64,000 bases of DNA, taken from CAWCKS01 sp963796195 (lineage in GTDB: Bacteria > Pseudomonadota > Alphaproteobacteria > Rhizobiales > Xanthobacteraceae). A program made the translations under genes and the position numbers. Position 1 is the first letter of the stretch. Each line of letters starts with the position of its first letter. Of this stretch, positions 40,024 to 49,710 are shown piece after piece. The stretch lies in NCBI GenBank assembly GCA_963796195.1, contig CAWCKS010000014.1, forward strand, positions 434,001-498,000, in the 5' to 3' direction. The notes under the pieces are model-generated. The model did no database searches, was not told the DNA's origin, and saw only the letters and a program-made list of their open reading frames with translations.

Positions 40024-42540
40024 TTATCGTGCTCCGGCCGCCGGCACGGCCGACGTCACGCCGTCCCGATTGAGCTCGTCTAGTTCGTCGGACGGCAGCT
40101 TGAGAATGTCCTTCAAGATCATTTGCGTGTGCGCGCCGAGCGGCGGCGACGCTGAGTGTTGCGACCCCGGCGTCACGCTCAGGCGGAACGGCAGCGTCTG
40201 ATAGTTGTGGGTGCCGGCTTCCGGATGCGTCAGCGGGGTGAAAGCACCGCGCGCTTTCAGATACGGACTGTTGTGCAGGTCCTCGGAGTCGAGCACCGCC
40301 GCGGCGCGAATGCCGACGGCCTGCAGCTGGTCCGCGATCTCGAACTTGGTATGTTTGCCGTGTCCAGCGCTCGATCGGCTCGCGCAAGGAGTCCTGATTG
40401 GCCGAACGCTGCTCGAACCGCGCAAAGCGCGGATCGTCGGCCAGCGCCGAGTCGCCGATGATGCGGCACAACGCGCGCCACTCCTCGTCGCTGCCAACCG
40501 CGATCGCGGCCCACTGGTCATGTCCGCTTGCCGCGTAGGCGTCGTGCGGTGCCGCCCAGCGCACGCGATTGCCTCGCGGCTCGGGATCGCGACCGACGCA
40601 ATGGCGTACAGCAGCTCCTCGCCGACGAACTGCATCGCGCCCTCGACCTGCGACATCTCGATGTACTGGCCCTCGCCGGTCGCATCGCGATGCATCAGCG
40701 CGGTCATCACGGCAGCAGCGCCGTTATAGCCGCCCATCGGATCGGGATAGACTTGGCCGGTCGTGGTCGGCGGCCCGTTCGCGTAGCCGATCATCGCGCA
40801 CATGCCGGCGGCCATTTCCATGGTGGCGCCGTTGGCGGCGGCTTTTGCGAGCGGACCGCTGTTGCCGAAGCCCGGCATTTCCAGCACGATGATGTCGGAC
40901 TTGACCTGCTTCAGCGCCTGATAGCCGAGACCCATGCGGTTTAGCGTACCGGCCGTGAAATTGCAGATCAGGATATCGGAGATCGCGGCGAGCCGGTGAA
41001 TGGTGGCGAGGCCTTTCGGATTCTTGATGTCGACGGTCAGCGACAGTTTGTTGTGGTTCTGCGAGTTGAACAGCGCGCTACGATTGTAGAGACGTTCGCC
41101 GGTAATGCCGCCGGCCAGACGTTTGGCCGACGGTACCGCATCGTGACCGCGCCAGCCGTCAAGCCGCGTCGAGGATTCCACCTTGATCACCTCGGCGCCG
41201 AGGAACGCGAGAATGCGCCCGGTCATCGGGCCGGCCCAGGCGGTGGTGAAATCGAGCACGCGCAGGCCGGCGAGCGGGCCGTGACCCGGACGTTGTGCAA
41301 GCGATACGGGCGCCTCTTGTTCTTGGTCGTCCCCGCGTACGCGGGGACCCATATCCCCGGCGCTCGTTGAAGCGCTCGCCGCTTGTCGCAACTGTTCTTC
41401 GTACAAATTCTGCTGCGGGGTATGGGTCCCCGCGTACGCGGGGACGACGATTCCCGCATTATCCGCCCCGAGCTGCGGCGCCGGGCCCCGCACGCGGCGT
41501 GGCGACTTGCTCATCCGGAACGGCGCGCCGAGGATCGGGCGCGAGCCGGACGGTGTTTCGACAGTTTCCCAGTATTTCCGTTCGGCAAGATGCGGCGTCG
41601 CATGGAACAACTGCGACGGGCTACTGGCCTTCGCCGCGGCAACACGGCCGCGCAGCAGGCGTTCCATCAGTTCGTCGGTCGTCCAGTTGCGCACCTTATC
41701 CTGCACGACCTGGGTGAACGCGGCCCAGTTGTCCTGCCGCTCCTTGCCCTTGGCAAAGCGCGGATCGTACTCGATCTCCTTCAGGTCGAGCTCGGCGCAG
41801 AATGCGCTCCAGATGTGGAGATGCACCCAGATGCTGACCCAGCCATCGCTGCACTTCACCACGCAGAACGGCGAGCGGCGCTCGCCGCGCGGATCCTTGA
41901 TGCCGCTATAGGCAAATTCGAGCGACGACGGCGGCGCCATCGATGACGTGTTCATCGCGATGTCGATCGCAACCTGCTGGCCGCGGCCGATGCGCTTGCG
42001 CGCATAAAGCGCGCTCAGGATCGTGATGTAGGCGCCGACGCCGGCAGCACAGGAGGCGCGATGGCCGATGCCATAAAGCGGCTCGCGGCCGCCCGAGCCG
42101 TTGACATGCATCATGCCGGACAGCGCCTGAAAGATCATCTCGCTGCCGCGCCAGTGCGCATACGGCCCGTCATCGCCGAAGTCCGAGACCAGCGCGACCA
42201 CGCAATTCGGATTTGCCTGCTCCAACGCCGCGCGGTCGATGCCGGGGCCGACCACGATCACATCGACCGACCTGGCGAGCGTCAGCAGCTTGTTCCAGCC
42301 GTCGGCACTCCGAGGATCGAGCGTGATCGAGCGCTTGCCGAGATTGAGATGAAAGAACAGCAGCGAGCCTAGTCCATTGGGCTGCGGATCGAACGGCGGC
42401 ATTGCGCGAAGGCTCGAGCCTTGCGACGGCTCGACCAGGGTCACATCGGCGCCGAAGTCGGCCAGCATGCGGCAGCAGAACTGGCCGGCAACGCTCTCGC
42501 TCAGATCGAGAACGCGAAACCCTTCGAGCGCATCCCCCAT
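40024..42540 (-). CDS. Tandem CaiB/BaiF CoA-transferase with repeat-derived linker (two compensating frame breaks)
   Basis: About 838 residues. Two family III CoA-transferase domains: the first starts GDALEGFRVLDLSESVAGQF, the second LAGLRVLDFTTAWAGPMTGR. Between them about 45 residues (VVPAYAGTHTPQQ ... MGPRVRGDDQ) are encoded by the inverted-repeat element at 41326-41448, in frame. Within the second domain a G is missing near 40592 (GGG to GG) and an extra A lies near 40353. Correcting both gives ASGRDPEPRGNRVRWAAPHD and WTRQHTKFEIADQ. Start at the ATG after GAGAGG. It probably activates a carboxylate as its CoA thioester for the downstream crotonase. Confidence 0.87.
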   Translation of the reverse strand: MGDALEGFRVLDLSESVAGQFCCRMLADFGADVTLVEPSQGSSLRAMPPFDPQPNGLGSLLFFHLNLGKRSITLDPRSADGWNKLLTLARSVDVIVVGPGIDRAALEQANPNCVVALVSDFGDDGPYAHWRGSEMIFQALSGMMHVNGSGGREPLYGIGHRASCAAGVGAYITILSALYARKRIGRGQQVAIDIAMNTSSMAPPSSLEFAYSGIKDPRGERRSPFCVVKCSDGWVSIWVHLHIWSAFCAELDLKEIEYDPRFAKGKERQDNWAAFTQVVQDKVRNWTTDELMERLLRGRVAAAKASSPSQLFHATPHLAERKYWETVETPSGSRPILGAPFRMSKSPRRVRGPAPQLGADNAGIVVPAYAGTHTPQQNLYEEQLRQAASASTSAGDMGPRVRGDDQEQEAPVSLAQRPGHGPLAGLRVLDFTTAWAGPMTGRILAFLGAEVIKVESSTRLDGWRGHDAVPSAKRLAGGITGERLYNRSALFNSQNHNKLSLTVDIKNPKGLATIHRLAAISDILICNFTAGTLNRMGLGYQALKQVKSDIIVLEMPGFGNSGPLAKAAANGATMEMAAGMCAMIGYANGPPTTTGQVYPDPMGGYNGAAAVMTALMHRDATGEGQYIEMSQVEGAMQFVGEELLYAIASVAIPSREAIACAGRHRTTPTRQADMTSGPRSRLAATRSGARCAASSATRRWPTIRALRGSSSVRPIRTPCASRSSAGHGKHTKFEIADQLQAVGIRAAAVLDSEDLHNSPYLKARGAFTPLTHPEAGTHNYQTLPFRLSVTPGSQHSASPPLGAHTQMILKDILKLPSDELDELNRDGVTSAVPAAGAR
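41326..41448. repeat. Inverted-repeat element inside a coding sequence (GTCCCCGCG family)
   Basis: Arms at 41326-41353 and 41421-41448 are exact 28-bp reverse complements. Each holds the palindrome GTCCCCGCGTACGCGGGGAC. The element has the same design as 29434-29563 but lies in the linker of the tandem CoA-transferase, is a complete open frame, and adds about 41 residues. Confidence 0.9.
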
Positions 42541-42707
42541 GCCGCACGGCCTCTCGATGTTGGTCTTGAAGCTTTGGTGCCCCATCCAGTGAGCGATTTC
42601 CAGCGGCGCCGAGGGAATGACAGCCGGTCAGCCCGCGCACGACAAACGGCAGGGCCATGCGGCGTTGCACCACCGTGCGATCAGTGCTGAAATGGCTTCT
42701 TGAGGTT

Positions 42708-42777
42708 GCGCATGTCCCTGCCGGAAAACCGGTACCACCCCCGATCTAGTCGAGGCATGCTTTTCCGGGACATGCGC
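42708..42777. repeat. 70-bp palindromic element, copy 1
   Basis: Terminal arms GCGCATGTCC / GGACATGCGC and inner arms CCGGAAAACC / GCTTTTCCGG enclose ACCCCCGATCTAGTCGAGG. The core is almost identical to 61387-61457. It lies in the divergent gap between the tandem CoA-transferase and the crotonase at 42791. Confidence 0.85.
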
Positions 42778-42790
42778 CAACGAGGTCTCC

Positions 42791-43585
42791 ATGACAACAG
42801 CACACGAAGAGGCCAGCACGCCGGTATATGAGGTGCATGGTCCGCGCGCGACCATCCGTTTGAACCGGCCGCGGCACCATAACCGGCTGGAACCGGAGGA
42901 CCTGACCGCGCTGATGGCGCTGTTCGACCGGATCGAGGCCGATCCCGTCATTCGCGTGCTGGTGCTGACCGGCACCGGCCGCTCGTTCAGTTCCGGCTAC
43001 GATCTCGGCTCGATCGCCAGGCGCCAGGCCAGCGGCGAGGAACAGGTCGCCGGCACCTCGTTCGAGGTTGTGACCAACCGGCTCGAGGATCTGGCGGTGC
43101 CGACCATCTGCCGGCTCAACGGCGGCGTCTATGGCGGTGCGACCGATCTGGCGCTGGCGTGCGATTTCCGCGTCGGCATCGACACCATGCAGATGTTCAT
43201 GCCGGCGGCGCGGCTCGGGCTGCATTACTACCGCAGCGGCATCAAGCGTTACGTCTCCCGGCTCGGCGCCGACAACGCAAAAATGCTGTTCCTCACCGCG
43301 CGCAGGATCGATGCGGCGGAGATGCTGCGGATCGGTTACCTGACTGCTGTGGCGCCTGCCGACACGCTCGATGCCGAGGTCGATGCGCTCGCCGAAGTGA
43401 TTGCCGCCAACGCGCCGAACGCGATGGCCGGCATGAAGCGCACCATCAACGAGTTTGCCCGCGGCGCGCTCGACGAAGCCGCAGCCGATACACGTCATCG
43501 CGCCAGCATGCGCTCAGATGAGGTCAAGGAAGGCGTCGCCGCGTTCGCCGAGAAGCGCGCGCCGAAATTCACCAAACTTCGATAG
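42791..43585 (+). CDS. Crotonase (enoyl-CoA hydratase/isomerase) family protein
   Basis: 264 residues, ATG after GAGG. Crotonase fold with IRLNRPRHHNRLE, the oxyanion-hole block TGRSFSSGYDLGS and LNGGVYGGATDLALACDF. Neither hydratase glutamate is present (Thr in GGATDL, Ala/Arg in MPAARLGL). The chemistry is therefore open: isomerase, hydrolase or another crotonase reaction. First gene of a long plus-strand catabolic operon; the next crotonase starts 18 bp downstream. Confidence 0.88.
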   Translation: MTTAHEEASTPVYEVHGPRATIRLNRPRHHNRLEPEDLTALMALFDRIEADPVIRVLVLTGTGRSFSSGYDLGSIARRQASGEEQVAGTSFEVVTNRLEDLAVPTICRLNGGVYGGATDLALACDFRVGIDTMQMFMPAARLGLHYYRSGIKRYVSRLGADNAKMLFLTARRIDAAEMLRIGYLTAVAPADTLDAEVDALAEVIAANAPNAMAGMKRTINEFARGALDEAAADTRHRASMRSDEVKEGVAAFAEKRAPKFTKLR

Positions 43586-43603
43586 GACGAGAAGGCACGT
43601 GTC

Positions 43604-44425
43604 ATGAACATCGCAAGCAAAGACGCCGCCAAGCAGTACGTCGACGGCAAGATCCTGAAGAGCGTCACCGACGGTGTCGGCATCCTGACCTTCAACAATC
43701 CGGAAAAGCGCAACGCGATGTCGGTCGAGATGTGGGCCGCCGCCGGCGATGCGCTGCTCGAATTGCGCGACGATCCCGCGGTAAAGGTCGTGGTGCTGGT
43801 CGGCGCCGGCGGCAAGGCGTTCGTGTCGGGCGCCGACATCAGCCAGTTCGAGAAGAACCGCCACAACGCGGCAGCGTCCGAAGAATACAATCGTCGCAGC
43901 GGCGCACCGCGCGCGATCCTTGCTAACTACCCGAAGCCGACCATCGCCTGCATCCAGGGTTTTTGCATCGGCGGCGGCATGGCGCTCGCCATGGCGTGCG
44001 ACATGCGGATCGCCGCCGCGGGCAGCCAGTTCGGGATCCCTGCCGTGAAGCTCGGCATTGCCTACGGCTATGACGGACTGAACAATCTGGTGTCGCTGGT
44101 CGGACCGTCGCGTGCGCGGCTTCTGATGTTCACGGGCATGCGGATCGACGCCGACGAAGCCGACAAGATCGGCCTGATCGATCGGCTTTTCCCTGAGACC
44201 AATCTCTGGGAAGCAACGATGGACATCGCGCGGCAAATTGCGGTCAACGCGCCGCTTGCGGTCTATGCCGCGAAGCTGACCATCGCGGAAATCCTGAAAG
44301 ACCCCGGCAAGCGCAACATGGAGGCGATCAAGGAGATCGGCAACAAGTGCATGGACAGCGAGGACTTTAAAGAAGGCCGCACCGCGTTCATGGAAAAGCG
44401 CAAGCCGGTGTTCAAGGGGCGGTAG
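43604..44425 (+). CDS. Crotonase (enoyl-CoA hydratase/isomerase) family protein
   Basis: 273 residues. Sequence marks are LTFNNPEKRNAMSVEMW, VGAGGKAFVSGADISQFE and IQGFCIGGGMALAMACDMRI. The first Glu site is Met (GGGMALA) and the second is Val (IPAVKLGIAYGYDG). An Asp in YGYDGL may substitute, as in other isomerase-like members. AGAAGG precedes the ATG. Second gene of the operon, sharing its partner's lack of both hydratase residues while the two proteins are otherwise distinct. Confidence 0.88.
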   Translation: MNIASKDAAKQYVDGKILKSVTDGVGILTFNNPEKRNAMSVEMWAAAGDALLELRDDPAVKVVVLVGAGGKAFVSGADISQFEKNRHNAAASEEYNRRSGAPRAILANYPKPTIACIQGFCIGGGMALAMACDMRIAAAGSQFGIPAVKLGIAYGYDGLNNLVSLVGPSRARLLMFTGMRIDADEADKIGLIDRLFPETNLWEATMDIARQIAVNAPLAVYAAKLTIAEILKDPGKRNMEAIKEIGNKCMDSEDFKEGRTAFMEKRKPVFKGR

Positions 44426-44454
44426 CGGTGTCCAGGATGAAGCATAAGTTTCGT

Positions 44455-44540
44455 GTCATGCCCGCGCTTGTCGCGGGCATCTCGCTTAGGAAGGCAGTGC
44501 GTTCCTTATCGAGATGGCCGGGACAAGCCCGGCCATGACA
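44455..44540. repeat. Interspersed palindrome (GTCATGCCCGCGCTTGTCGCGGGCAT ... GGCCATGAC)
   Basis: 86 bp between the second crotonase and the VOC gene. It begins GTCATGCCCGCGCTTGTCGC and ends CGGGACAAGCCCGGCCATGAC, with inner small inverted repeats. It is of an intergenic repeat class common in Bradyrhizobium and may be transcribed as a hairpin within the operon. Confidence 0.75.
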
Positions 44541-44592
44541 GCCACAGAAAAGAAGAGACTGAGGAAACGCATTTAGAGAAGGGTCCAAACAA

Positions 44593-45360
44593 ATGGCCGA
44601 CTATCTTCGCCTCCGCCAAATCTGTCTCGCGGCGCCAAAGCTCGAGCCTGTGGTCTCCGACATCCACGACATCTTCGGCGTCGAGGTCTGTTACCGCGAT
44701 CCGAACGTCGGGGCGTTCGGGCTGCAGAATGCGTTGTTCGTGATCGGCACGAACTTTCTGGAGATCGTTTCGCCGATCCAGCCCAACACCGCTGGCGGCC
44801 GCTTCATCGAGCGCACGCGCGGCCACGGCGGCTATATGGCGATCTTCCAGGCCAGCGACCCGAAGCGCCGCCAGGCCCACGCCGAGAAGATGGGCATCCG
44901 CATCGCACATGTGATCGACCGCGAGACCTACCAGAACGCGCAGCTGCATCCGCGTGACTGCCGTGCCACCTTCATCGAGTTCGGCCGCTCGACCGGCGGC
45001 GACGACCGCATGGGAACCTGGTGGCCCGCCGGGCAGAAGTGGGCGGATTTTGTTCGCACCGGCGAGACCAAGCGCATGCTCGGCATCGAACTTGAGAGCC
45101 CCAATCCAAAAGACCTCGCCGCACACTGGTCAAAAATCATCGAAGCGCCGCTCGGCAGCGACAAGGGCGATCCGATCCTGACCTTCGAGGACGGCACGAT
45201 CCGCTTCGTCAAAGGCGAAACCGAATGCTTGAGCGCACTGGTGGTCGAGGTAACCGATGTCGCCAAGACGCTCGGCCGCGCGGTTGCCTGCGGCCATCGG
45301 GTCGACGGCGACAGTTTTCATCTCGGTGGCGTCTATTTCCGGGTGAAGCCGGCGGCGTAA
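44593..45360 (+). CDS. VOC (glyoxalase-like) family protein
   Basis: 255 residues. Vicinal-oxygen-chelate fold: LRQICLAAPKLEPVVSDIHD, then VCYRDPNVGAFGLQNALFVIG, the metal-side strand FLEIVSPIQPNTAGGRFIER and a second beta-alpha-beta unit in the C-terminal half (TKRMLGIELESPNPKDLAAH). Such proteins act as lyases, epimerases or dioxygenases; methylmalonyl-CoA epimerase-type chemistry is one possibility given the neighbours. Embedded in the catabolic operon between crotonase and thiolase. Confidence 0.82.
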   Translation: MADYLRLRQICLAAPKLEPVVSDIHDIFGVEVCYRDPNVGAFGLQNALFVIGTNFLEIVSPIQPNTAGGRFIERTRGHGGYMAIFQASDPKRRQAHAEKMGIRIAHVIDRETYQNAQLHPRDCRATFIEFGRSTGGDDRMGTWWPAGQKWADFVRTGETKRMLGIELESPNPKDLAAHWSKIIEAPLGSDKGDPILTFEDGTIRFVKGETECLSALVVEVTDVAKTLGRAVACGHRVDGDSFHLGGVYFRVKPAA

Positions 45361-45507
45361 GGCCCCCTGCCCGCTCGCGCTTTTTGCAACCCGGAACAGC
45401 TTTCCGACCGGGCGGGCCGGCTTGGCTTTTATATGATGGCCTGACTACATTGCAGGCCACAACTCCCGCGGCCGCGCCGCCGCACAAAACCTTGCCGGAG
45501 ATTTCGC

Positions 45508-46677
45508 ATGACCGCCAGCATCGTCGGATGGGCCCACACCCCCTTTGGAAAATTCGACGCCGAGACCGTCGAAAGCCTGATCGTTCGAGCAGCCAATGAA
45601 GCGTTGGCCGATGCCGGGATCGGCGCCGCCGACGTCGACGAGATCGTGCTCGGCCATTTCAACGCCGGCTTCTCGCCGCAGGATTTTACCGCTTCGCTGG
45701 TGCTGCAGGCCGATCCGCAGCTGCGCTTCAAGCCGGCGACGCGCGTCGAGAACGCCTGCGCCACGGGATCGGCCGCCGTGCACCAGGCGATCCGGGCGAT
45801 CGATGCCGGCGCTGCGCGCATCGTGCTGGTGGTCGGCGTCGAGCAGATGACGAGGACGCCGGGGCCGGAGATCGCCAAGAACCTGTTGCGCGCCTCCTAC
45901 CTGCCGGAGGATGGCGATACGCCTGCGGGCTTCGCCGGCGTCTTCGGCATCATCGCGCAAAAATATTTCCAGAAGTACGGCGACCAGTCCGATGCACTGG
46001 CGATGATCGCCGCCAAGAACCACCACAACGGCGTGTCGAACCCCTACGCGCAGATGCGCAAGGATTTTGGCTACGAGTTCTGCCGCGCCGAGGGCGACAA
46101 GAACCCGTTCGTCGCCGGTCCGTTGAAACGCACCGACTGCTCGCTGGTGTCTGATGGCGCTGCCGCGCTTGTCATCGCAGATAGCGAGACCGCGAAGGCG
46201 ATGAGCAAGGCCGTCAACGTCAAGGCCACCGCGCACGCGCAGGATTTCCTGCCGATGTCGAAGCGCGACATCCTGCAATTCGAAGGCTGCTCGGTGGCCT
46301 GGCAGCGCGCGTTGCAGAAGGCCGGCGTCAAGCTCGGCGATCTCTCGTTCGTCGAGACCCACGACTGCTTCACCGTCGCCGAATTGATCGAGTACGAGGC
46401 GATGGGCCTGACGCCGCAGGGCCAGGGCGCCCGCGCCATCAAGGAAGGCTGGACCCAGATGGGCGGCAAGCTGCCGATCAACCCGTCGGGCGGCCTGAAG
46501 TCCAAGGGCCATCCGATCGGCGCCACCGGCGTCTCCATGCACGTGCTGACGGCGATGCAACTGCTCGGCCAGGCACCGGAAGGCATGCAGGTGAAGGGCG
46601 CCAAGCTCGGCGGCATCTTCAACATGGGTGGCGCCGCGGTCGCCAACTACGTCTCGATCCTCGAGCCGGCGAAGTGA
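45508..46677 (+). CDS. Thiolase family acetyl-CoA acyltransferase (SCP-x-like)
   Basis: 389 residues. Nucleophile Cys84 in RVENACATGSAA, the central His in SFVETHDCFTVAE (SCP-x-type replacement of the NEAF motif), and the C-terminal NPSGGLKSKGHPIGATGV with the second active-site His; the usual final CGGG block is replaced by IFNMGGAA. This is the subgroup related to the thiolase part of sterol-carrier protein x, which often handles branched or sterol side-chain acyl-CoAs. ATG after CCGGAG. It supplies the thiolytic step of the operon. Confidence 0.9.
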   Translation: MTASIVGWAHTPFGKFDAETVESLIVRAANEALADAGIGAADVDEIVLGHFNAGFSPQDFTASLVLQADPQLRFKPATRVENACATGSAAVHQAIRAIDAGAARIVLVVGVEQMTRTPGPEIAKNLLRASYLPEDGDTPAGFAGVFGIIAQKYFQKYGDQSDALAMIAAKNHHNGVSNPYAQMRKDFGYEFCRAEGDKNPFVAGPLKRTDCSLVSDGAAALVIADSETAKAMSKAVNVKATAHAQDFLPMSKRDILQFEGCSVAWQRALQKAGVKLGDLSFVETHDCFTVAELIEYEAMGLTPQGQGARAIKEGWTQMGGKLPINPSGGLKSKGHPIGATGVSMHVLTAMQLLGQAPEGMQVKGAKLGGIFNMGGAAVANYVSILEPAK

Positions 46678-46847
46678 TCGGCTCTGACTGGTAGCGCCGC
46701 TTCACGCCGCGCTGCCAGGGCGATAGTCCCTGAGCGGCCATTCCCTGCGAACTGCGGGAATTCTCGATCGCTTCTCATAACAGCTACCTGGCCGATCTTC
46801 CCGCCTGCGCGGGGACGCAGCGCGGATAGATTGGACCAACGCATAAG

Positions 46848-48062
46848 ATGGGCCCCCTCGCCGGCATCAAAATCGTCGACATGACCTCGGTGTTGATGGG
46901 GCCATTCGCGACGCAAATCCTTGGCGACTACGGCGCCGACGTCATCAAGGTCGAGGCGCTGGATGGCGACATCACTCGCCAGATCGGGCCGACGCGCCAT
47001 CCCGGCATGGGGCCGGTGTTTCTCAACGCCAATCGCAGCAAGCGTTCGATCGCGCTCGACCTGAAGCAGGACGTCGGCCGCGAGATTTTGCTGCGGCTCG
47101 CGAAGACTGCCGACGTGCTGGTTTACAACGTCCGGCCGCAGGCGATGGCGCGGCTGCGCCTGTCCTATGACGACGTCGCTGCGATCAATCCGCGCATCGT
47201 CTACGCCGGATTGTTCGGCTTCGGCCAGAACGGTCCCTATGCGGCGAAGCCGGCCTACGACGACCTGCTGCAGGGCTCGTCCGGCCTGTCGCATCTGCTG
47301 GCGCGCGCCGGGGACGGCAAGCCCCGCTACGTGCCGACTGCTCTTGCCGATCGCGTCGTCGGCCTCTCCGCCGTCGGCGCGATCCTCGCAAGCCTGCTGC
47401 ATCGCGACCGCACCGGACGCGGCCAGCGCCTCGACGTGCCGATGTTCGAGACCATGGCCGGCTTCGTGATGGGCGATCACCTCGGCGGCCTGACCTACGA
47501 GCCGCCGCTCGACAAGGGCGGTTATGCCCGGCACATGTCGCCGGATCGCCGCCCCTACCAGACCAAGGACGGCTTCATCAGCGTCATCGTTTACAATGAC
47601 AAGCAGTGGAAGAGTTTTTTCGACGCCACCGGGCGCGAGGATCTGCGCGCGCACCCGAAATTCGCGACGTTCGCCGCGCGCCTGACGCATGTCGACGAGG
47701 TTTACGCCGAGCTTGGCCGCATCTTCCTGACGCGCACCACCGCGGAATGGCTGAAGCTTCTGGTCGACGCCGACATCCCGGTGATGCCGGTCCACGACCT
47801 CGAAAGCATCCTGCAGGACGAGCATCTGGCGGCGACCAACTTCTTTGCCCTGACCGAGCACCCGAGCGAAGGACAAATCCGCAGCATGAAGGTCGGTGCG
47901 CAATGGTCGGATACGCCGGCTCAGCCGGAGCGGCTTGCGCCGCGCCTGAGCGAGCACGGCGAGGAGATTTTGCGCGAAGCTGGCTATACTGCCGCCGAGA
48001 TCGCGGCGCTGTTTGAGAACCAGATTGTGGGACGCCCCGCCGACGGCTCAGAAGAGAGATGA
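46848..48062 (+). CDS. CaiB/BaiF family CoA-transferase
   Basis: 404 residues, single-domain family III CoA-transferase, intact. Begins MGPLAGIKIVDMTSVLMGPF, with ILGDYGADVIKVEA and the likely catalytic Asp in PAYDDLLQGSSGL, which is retained here unlike in the tandem enzymes. It exchanges CoA between an acyl-CoA donor and a carboxylic acid. The acyl-CoA dehydrogenase gene starts 3 bp downstream, so the product acyl-CoA is probably its substrate. Confidence 0.92.
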   Translation: MGPLAGIKIVDMTSVLMGPFATQILGDYGADVIKVEALDGDITRQIGPTRHPGMGPVFLNANRSKRSIALDLKQDVGREILLRLAKTADVLVYNVRPQAMARLRLSYDDVAAINPRIVYAGLFGFGQNGPYAAKPAYDDLLQGSSGLSHLLARAGDGKPRYVPTALADRVVGLSAVGAILASLLHRDRTGRGQRLDVPMFETMAGFVMGDHLGGLTYEPPLDKGGYARHMSPDRRPYQTKDGFISVIVYNDKQWKSFFDATGREDLRAHPKFATFAARLTHVDEVYAELGRIFLTRTTAEWLKLLVDADIPVMPVHDLESILQDEHLAATNFFALTEHPSEGQIRSMKVGAQWSDTPAQPERLAPRLSEHGEEILREAGYTAAEIAALFENQIVGRPADGSEER

Positions 48063-48065
48063 CCG

Positions 48066-49235
48066 ATGGACTTCAGCCTCAGCGACAACCAGCAATCGAT
48101 CCGCGATGCCGTGCAGAAGGTGTGTTCGGCATTCGATGATGCCTACTGGCTGAAGAAGGATCGCGAAGGCGGCTTTCCCGAAGGAATTCCATCGCGCGCA
48201 TGGCCGACGGCGGCTGGCTCGGCATCTGCGTGCCGGAGAAATTCGGCGGCGCAGGCCTCGGCGTCACCGAGGCCGCGATCATCATGCGCACGGTATCGGA
48301 GTCGGGCGCCGGCATGTCGGGCGCCTCCGCCATCCACATGAACATCTTCGGCCTCAATCCGGTGATCGTGTTCGGCACCGACGAGCAGCGCGCGCGCATG
48401 CTGCCGCCGATGATCGAGGGCAGGGAAAAGTCATGCTTCGGCGTCACCGAGCCCAACACCGGCCTCAACACCACGCAGCTCAAGCTGCGCGCCGAACGCC
48501 GCGGCGACCGCTACGTGGTCAACGGCCAGAAGGTGTGGATCTCGACCGCGCAGGTTGCCGACAAGATCCTGCTGCTGGCGCGGACGACGCCGCTCGAGAG
48601 CGTCAAGACGCCGACCCACGGCCTCAGCCTGTTCTACGCCAATTTCGACCGCAACCGCATCAAGGTGCACGAGATCGAGAAGATGGGCCGCAAGGCGGTC
48701 GAACTCCAATGAACTGTTCTTCGAGGACTTTGAGATCCCGGTCGAGGACCGGATCGGCGAGGAAGGCCGCGGCTTCGAGTACATCCTGCACGGCATGAAT
48801 CCCGAGCGCATTTTGGTCGCCGCCGAAGCCATCGGGCTCGGCAAGATCGCGCTCGATCGTGCGGCGGCCTACGCCAAGACCCGCATCGTGTTCAACCGGC
48901 CGATCGGCCAGAACCAGGGCATCCAGCATCCCCTGGCGAAGAACTGGATGGAGCTTGAGGCCGCCTGGCTGATGACGCTGTCTGCTGCGTGGCAGTACGA
49001 CCAGGGCCTGCCGTGCGGTGCTGCGGCCAATGCCGCAAAATATCTCGCCGCGGAAGCCGGCTTCGAGGCCTGCCAGCAGGCGATCATGACGCACGGCGGC
49101 TTTGGCTATGCCAAGGAATTCCATGTCGAGCGCTACTTCCGCGAAGTCATGGTCACGCGGATTGCGCCGGTCTCGCCGCAGCTGATCCTGAGCTTCATCG
49201 CCGAGAGAGTTTTGGGTCTGCCGAAGTCGTATTGA
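48066..49235 (+). CDS. Acyl-CoA dehydrogenase (three extra bases)
   Basis: About 389 residues in three frame segments. N-terminal helices MDFSLSDNQQSIRDAVQKVC, then FHRAMADGGWLGICVPEKFG, the FAD-binding CFGVTEPNTGLNTTQLKLRA and VVNGQKVWISTA. The C-terminal four-helix bundle has IMTHGGFGYAKEFHVERYFR. Removing a G and a C near 48190 and a C at about 48704 restores the frame (FPEEFHRAMAD, VESNELFFED). The usual IYEGT catalytic-base motif is replaced by RIAPVSPQ, so the base must lie elsewhere. It oxidises an acyl-CoA to the enoyl-CoA and passes electrons to ETF. Confidence 0.9.
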
Positions 49236-49251
49236 TCAGTGAGGTAGCGCG

Positions 49252-49708
49252 ATGGCCGGTCTCTATTTCGAGGACTTTTACGAGGGCCAGGAATTCCATC
49301 ACGAATTCAGCCGCACCGTCACCGAGATGGACAACACCATGTTCAGCCTCTTGACGATGAACCCGCAGCCGCTGCATCTCGACGCGCATTTCGCCGAGAA
49401 GACCGAGTTCGGTCAGCGCATCTTCAATTCGCTCTACACGCTCGGCATCATGATCGGCATGAGCGTCTACGACACCACGCTCGGCACCACGATCGGCAAC
49501 CTTGGCATGACCGACGTGAAATTCCCGAAACCGGTGTTTCACGGCGACACGCTGCAGCGCGCATACCAAGATCATTTCCAAGCGGCAGAGCAAGTCGCGG
49601 CCCACCCAGGGCATCGTCGAGTTCGAGCATACCGCGACCAACCAGCACGGCGACATCGTGGCGAGCTGCCGCCGTACCGGGCTGATGCACTGCAAGCCGA
49701 AGGCGTAA
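49252..49708 (+). CDS. MaoC family dehydratase (frame break)
   Basis: About 152 residues, one hotdog domain. It starts AGLYFEDFYEGQEFHHEFSR, with the hydratase segment NPQPLHLDAHFAEKTEFGQR (the Asp/His pair of R-hydratases) and FPKPVFHGDTL. The frame breaks near 49570; removing one T gives QRATKIISKRQSKSRPTQGI and the tail ASCRRTGLMHCKPKA. It lies 16 bp after the dehydrogenase and 2 bp before the lyase gene. Likely hydrates the enoyl-CoA made by the dehydrogenase to a hydroxyacyl-CoA that the lyase can cleave. Confidence 0.88.
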
Positions 49709-49710
49709 CC

